A stretch of DNA of 26,320 bases from an uncultured Clostridia bacterium (GTDB lineage Bacteria; Bacillota; Clostridia; Lachnospirales; CAG-274): the NCBI GenBank assembly GCA_947589405.1, contig CANQBT010000011.1, forward strand, positions 1-26,320. Reading direction: 5' to 3'. The notes under the pieces are model-generated. The model was not told the origin of the DNA. It saw nothing but the letters and a program-made list of their open reading frames with translations, and did not search any database. Of this stretch, positions 23,326-26,320 are shown in pieces. Numbering within the stretch: the stretch's first letter is position 1; each line of letters starts with the position of its first letter. The position numbers and the translations under genes were made by a program.

Positions 23326-24141
23326 ATGAAAAAAATAACTGCGGTGCTTATAGCAATACTGTGTTTTTTTAATACATCTTTTATAAGCGCAGATACAAAC
23401 CCCTATAAAATTACGGTAAACAAATCAACTAACTGTGTGACCGTATATAAGGCTGATGAAAATGGAGAGTACAAGCCCTTTAAGGCAATGATATGCTCCG
23501 TAGGCAAAAATAATTCCACACCTTCGGGCAGCTTCAGAACGCAGGCACGATATGAATGGCGTCCTCTTTTCGGCAATGTTTACGGTCAGTATGCAACAAG
23601 AATACACGGACATATATTGTTTCATTCGGTATATTACAAAAAGCAAAGCCGTGATACTCTTCAGACTGAAGGCTATAATCAGCTGGGAAGCGCAGCGTCT
23701 ATGGGCTGCATAAGACTGACTGCCGGCGATGCAAAATGGATATATGACAACTGTTCCGTCGGTACACAGGTAGATATTATAAACAGCGGCTCAGATCCTC
23801 TTGAAAGACCGCAGGCAATAAAGCTTGGTGCAAACGCTACATACCCTCAATGGGATCCCACAGACCCGGACCCTGCAAATCCATGGAAAAATGAAGGCGT
23901 AAAGTTTCATTATATATCCCTTAACAAAAAAATCTCAAAAAGCAAGGACCTTACTTCTGAAAAGCTTGCGGAAATTATAAAATATGGCGTGGTCGCCTTC
24001 GATACTGCCAACAATATAATCGATTATGATGTCAGCTACAACATTTCCCCTTCCGAAAAAGGTACATATGACGTAAAATATTTTGCCACAGACGTTCTCG
24101 GAAACTATGGCGAAATAAAAGGGACCGTAACTATTGAATAA
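23326..24141 (+). CDS. Secreted L,D-transpeptidase (YkuD domain)
   Basis: Exported cell-wall enzyme that probably forms 3-3 peptidoglycan cross-links or attaches proteins to the wall. The 271-residue protein has a signal peptide (1-22, ending ISA). The YkuD domain (about 27-155) has His94/His96 and His100 in RIHGHILFH and the catalytic motif SMGCIRL with Cys128 and Arg130. A C-terminal region (about 190-271) ends in a small Ig-like module (GTYDVKYFATDVLGNYGEIK). AAGGA lies 9 nt before the chosen ATG; the ATG at 23317 overlaps the thiN stop but directly touches that site. It is the last gene of the operon, linking the PASTA kinase to wall synthesis by location. No strong terminator follows at once. 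Confidence 0.9.
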   Translation: MKKITAVLIAILCFFNTSFISADTNPYKITVNKSTNCVTVYKADENGEYKPFKAMICSVGKNNSTPSGSFRTQARYEWRPLFGNVYGQYATRIHGHILFHSVYYKKQSRDTLQTEGYNQLGSAASMGCIRLTAGDAKWIYDNCSVGTQVDIINSGSDPLERPQAIKLGANATYPQWDPTDPDPANPWKNEGVKFHYISLNKKISKSKDLTSEKLAEIIKYGVVAFDTANNIIDYDVSYNISPSEKGTYDVKYFATDVLGNYGEIKGTVTIE

Positions 24142-24319
24142 AAATTATCGATAGACGCTGAAAAAAGTAAACGGGATCTTACACTTGAATATTTAAAAAG
24201 CTGCTGGGACTGTACTGATCCCACATTACCAATGGTTCAAGCTTTAAAATGTAAAAAATTCGCTTTTCCCAAAATATTAAAACATATAATGTCCACCGGG
24301 TCTATCCAAAAGATTGCGT
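24142..24319 (+). other. Gene-free stretch with an open frame but no start
   Basis: After the transpeptidase stop the same frame stays open for 59 codons (24142-24318) to a TAA at 24319-24321, reading KSKRDLTLEYLKSCW and later STGSIQKIA. There is no usable ribosome binding site or start near its beginning and I do not recognise the peptide. It may be chance or a remnant of inserted DNA next to the transposase relic. Confidence 0.3.
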
Positions 24320-24360
24320 AAACCTCTAAACTGATATAATAAAAAACAGTTTGGAGGTTT
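24320..24360 (+). repeat. Inverted repeat upstream of the transposase relic
   Basis: AAACCTCTAAACTG (24320-24333) and CAGTTTGGAGGTTT (24347-24360) pair over 14 positions with one mismatch-type change. A perfect TATAAT (24335-24340) lies in the loop. The right arm supplies the GGAGG ribosome binding site for the ATG at 24366. Such a hairpin can block outside transcription from entering the element or act as a terminator for the operon upstream. Confidence 0.6.
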
Positions 24361-24365
24361 TATTT

Positions 24366-24732
24366 ATGAAGAGGTACAAAAGAATAAAAACGAAAGTCCT
24401 GAAAGGAAGGCATTGAAAGAAATGATATTGTTGATCCTTTAAGGTACTTTAGACGGTGAATATGAGTTTTGTGCAGTCAAGAAATATCGGAATACTCTTA
24501 CACAGAATGTTGAGAAAAATAATCATGTTTATGTATGCAAAAGGCATGACGACCGATGATATTGAAAGCCATTTTAGAGAATTACTATAGTCGTATAGTG
24601 GATAAAAGGCTGCTGATCGGCAAATAATGGCATGAAAGGCATCTTAAAGAGGCTTATGTCATAGTATATCTTATACTTGATTCGATACATTTTCATGTAC
24701 ATATCGACGGAAGGGTCGTTCAAAACATACCC
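24366..24732 (+). pseudogene. IS256-family transposase relic, frameshifted and truncated
   Basis: Three frames each hold pieces of an IS256 (mutator-type) transposase in the right order. DGEYEFCAVKKYRNTLTQNV starts at 24452. MYAKGMTTDDIESHFRELL (24531-24587) is in a second frame. RIVDKRLLIGK, a stop (24625-24627), WHERHLKEAYVIVY and then LDSIHFHVHIDGRVVQ lie in a third frame from 24592. The last piece covers the family's D-A-I-H-F-H-V region. About a dozen residues are missing between pieces two and three, and the N-terminal portion and everything after the HFHV region are lost. The ATG at 24366 reads only 16 codons before TGA. The element is dead; no right inverted terminal repeat or target duplication could be assigned. 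Confidence 0.8.
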
Positions 24733-24826
24733 CAAATCTACACACATTTTTTTTAATTATTTGTTTATACAATGTTCATAACTATATGTTAAAATACCTA
24801 TAAAATAAAAAAGGAAGGGTGATTTT

Positions 24827-25537
24827 ATGAAATTAGCAAGAAATTTATTTATTATGTGTGCGGCTGTGGCTCTCATATTGGTATCTGTCCACATGTGTGT
24901 TGCAGACAATTTCAATATGCATGTAGTTGAGCAGAACGGCGTGGCAAAGCTTATGCTTACATATAATCAGAAGCAGTATGAGGTTGTGCTTACTCCTGTA
25001 GGTCAGACGACCCCTCAGACCGTTCAGACGGCTCCTCAGACTCCTCAGACTACACAGACGACTCCTCAGACAGGCACTCAGCAAGCTGCCATAACTCTTG
25101 AGGAGGCAAAAAGCATTGCCTTAAAAGATGCCGGACTCACAACAGCCGATTTTGTAAAGACAAAGCAGGATTATGACGACGGCAGACTTGTTTATGAAAT
25201 AGACTTCAGAGGAAATGACAAGGAATACGAGTATGATATAGAAGCTTCCACAGGCAGAATACTTAAGACCGATGTAGAGCCGTATTTCAGCCCTGTGAAC
25301 AATAATGCTCAACAGAACACACAGCAGACAGCCGTTACCGCAGCCGAAGCCGAAGAGATAGCATTGAAGGACGCAGGCTTTACAAAGGCTAATGTAACAT
25401 ATATACACACCCATAACGACAGAGATGACGGAAGGGTAGAGTATGATGTGGAATTTTTGGCAAACGGCGCCAAATATGAATATACTATCGGCGCTGACGA
25501 CGGTAAGATATATGATAAGGATATAGACAGAGATTAA
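24827..25537 (+). CDS. Secreted protein with two PepSY domains
   Basis: A 236-residue exported protein. A signal peptide or N-terminal anchor covers about residues 1-26 (ILVSVHMCVA). A short beta-rich segment (29-58) follows. A low-complexity linker of T, P and Q (about 61-86, repeated TPQT/QTAPQT) comes next. Two PepSY units follow at about 89-150 and 169-236, each starting with an EAxxIALKDAG helix (LEEAKSIALKDAGL, AAEAEEIALKDAGF) and ending with a YEYDIEASTGRI-like strand pair. PepSY domains are known as inhibitory or propeptide-like modules in M4 peptidases and in Firmicutes wall proteins. No peptidase gene is adjacent, so the partner is unknown. GGAAGGGTG precedes the ATG. It is a single-gene unit closed by a strong terminator. 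Confidence 0.88.
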   Translation: MKLARNLFIMCAAVALILVSVHMCVADNFNMHVVEQNGVAKLMLTYNQKQYEVVLTPVGQTTPQTVQTAPQTPQTTQTTPQTGTQQAAITLEEAKSIALKDAGLTTADFVKTKQDYDDGRLVYEIDFRGNDKEYEYDIEASTGRILKTDVEPYFSPVNNNAQQNTQQTAVTAAEAEEIALKDAGFTKANVTYIHTHNDRDDGRVEYDVEFLANGAKYEYTIGADDGKIYDKDIDRD

Positions 25538-25581
25538 TTTAAAAACTTTGCTGTTCCGATTTGTTTTCAATAATTTTTGAT

Positions 25582-25616
25582 AACTGCCGCATTGAGTTAC
25601 AATGCGGCAGTTTTTT
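25582..25616 (+). terminator. Rho-independent terminator after the PepSY gene
   Basis: A perfect 13-bp stem, AACTGCCGCATTG (25582-25594) with CAATGCGGCAGTT (25600-25612), has a 5-nt loop and is followed by TTTTTT. Confidence 0.93.
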
Positions 25617-25704
25617 ATGTTGCGGCAATGTGAGAGCACATTTCAAATGTTTTTTGTATTGTCATTATTAATAAAAAATTAACAAAATAATTATGCAAAA
25701 CGAC

Positions 25705-25749
25705 GAAATCAAGCAACAGCTTAAAAAATTAAAGCAGTTGCTTGATTTC
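25705..25749. promoter_or_regulatory. Long perfect inverted repeat upstream of the esterase promoter
   Basis: GAAATCAAGCAAC (25705-25717) and GTTGCTTGATTTC (25737-25749) are perfect 13-bp inverted repeats. After one A-A mismatch the pairing continues as GCTT/AAGC. The right arm contains the likely -35 of the esterase promoter. With no T-run after it, it looks more like an operator or cruciform-forming site than a terminator. Confidence 0.55.
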
Positions 25750-25770
25750 AGGGGGGGGGTATGATAGAAT
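25739..25770 (+). promoter_or_regulatory. Candidate promoter with a nine-G spacer tract
   Basis: Two pairings are possible: TTGCTT (25739-25744) with TATGAT (25760-25765), spacer 15 nt; or TTGATT (25743-25748) with TAGAAT (25765-25770), spacer 16 nt. In both, a run of nine G (25751-25759) fills most of the spacer. Adding one or two G would bring the spacing to the 17-nt optimum, so tract length could set expression. Confidence 0.5.
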
Positions 25771-25841
25771 GTTAGTGAAAAATTTTAAGTTCTTCTATAA
25801 TATAGCAGAGGAAGACAGAAAGAACGGGAGGTTTAGAAAGA

Positions 25842-26320
25842 ATGAAAAAATTTAGGAAAGGATTAAGCGGATTGCTGGCTTTTGTAATGGCGCTGTCTGC
25901 CATGCTGTGCAATATGGCTGTGACTGCAAGCGCAGCAGGAGATACACCTACATTGTGGGTAGTGGGCGATTCTACAAGCTGTGATTACAAAGAATCAGAC
26001 GATGCGACTTATTATTACAAAAGGGTAGGCTTTGGTACAAAGCTTAAAGAGTATGTGCAAGAGGGTAAGGCAAACGTGCAAAATCTTGCATTATCAGGCA
26101 GAAGCTCCAAAAGCTTTTTAAGTGAAAACAATTACAAGAAATTAATGGGCACAGATGGTACTGCCGGTATGCAGTCAGGTGATTATCTTATAATTGCTTT
26201 TGGTCATAATGATGAAAAGAAAGACGATGCTGCATTATATACAAGTCCCGGCGGTACTAAGGAAGATGCAGGTACATTCAAGAATTCACTTTATGTAAAT
26301 TATATTAAGCCTGCTCAGGA
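25842..26320 (+). CDS. Secreted SGNH esterase, CE12 rhamnogalacturonan acetylesterase-like (partial)
   Basis: The gene runs off the right edge; 159 complete codons are visible. The start ATG at 25842 has GGGAGG 10 nt upstream. Residues 1-31 are a signal peptide (basic start, hydrophobic core, ending TASA). The mature part begins an SGNH/GDSL hydrolase fold. Block I is WVVGDSTSC with the nucleophile Ser in GDST, block II is LALSGRSSKSF with the oxyanion Gly, and block III is IAFGHNDEKKDD with the Asn. These match the CE12 (rhamnogalacturonan acetylesterase) style, which removes acetyl groups from pectin. The His/Asp block V would lie beyond the edge, as would any extra catalytic or binding modules. 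A pectin role is inferred from the motif pattern. Confidence 0.85.
   Translation, partial: MKKFRKGLSGLLAFVMALSAMLCNMAVTASAAGDTPTLWVVGDSTSCDYKESDDATYYYKRVGFGTKLKEYVQEGKANVQNLALSGRSSKSFLSENNYKKLMGTDGTAGMQSGDYLIIAFGHNDEKKDDAALYTSPGGTKEDAGTFKNSLYVNYIKPAQ

Overview
The window looks like chromosome of a moderately AT-rich Gram-positive member of the Clostridia, most likely a gut-type anaerobe. This rests on strong GGAGG-type ribosome binding sites, frequent ATA (Ile) and AGA (Arg) codons, consensus TTGACA/TATAAT promoters, the rsmB-rlmN-prpC-prkC-rsgA-rpe-thiN order typical of Firmicutes, a short archaeal-type ProS, and an exported enzyme at the right edge that resembles pectin-active rhamnogalacturonan acetylesterases. 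The species cannot be fixed from sequence alone. No rRNA, tRNA, CRISPR array or prophage was seen.

Layout: 1-364 has no gene and carries a hairpin-rich dispersed repeat. 365-2278 (minus) is proS followed by a small membrane-anchored protein. A compact divergent promoter region leads to 2460-6691 (plus): a hybrid sensor histidine kinase directly coupled to a solute-binding lipoprotein with no transporter genes nearby. 6811-7254 is a DUF212/YuiD membrane protein behind a consensus promoter with an operator-like inverted repeat. 7385-9669 (minus) holds ispE, an ECF sigma factor and its overlapping membrane anti-sigma-like partner. 9822-13834 (plus) holds pyrE, a secreted stalk-domain protein with five Ig-like repeats, a CobO-type ATP:corrinoid adenosyltransferase and a HAD phosphatase. 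13835-14409 is a repeat-filled gap ending in a bidirectional terminator. 14410-15831 (minus) holds a protein with eight perfect-length 11-residue repeats and a PlsC acyltransferase.

15950-24141 (plus) is one tightly packed operon: rsmB, rlmN, prpC, prkC, rsgA, rpe, thiN and an L,D-transpeptidase, mostly with 1-nt gaps or ATGA overlaps. It joins rRNA methylation, ribosome assembly, Ser/Thr signalling by a PASTA kinase and its phosphatase, and peptidoglycan cross-linking. 24142-24826 is a decayed zone with an IS256-family transposase relic broken in three frames. 24827-25537 is a secreted double-PepSY protein. The window ends inside a secreted SGNH/CE12-type esterase whose likely promoter contains a run of nine G residues in its spacer, next to a long inverted repeat: a good candidate for phase-variable expression.

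The most interesting leads are the poly-G promoter, the kinase plus orphan binding-protein pair, several near-perfect palindromes placed on promoters (ispE, DUF212 gene, stalk protein, rsmB/plsC), the 33-bp repeat gene, and the modular hairpin repeat family present three times.
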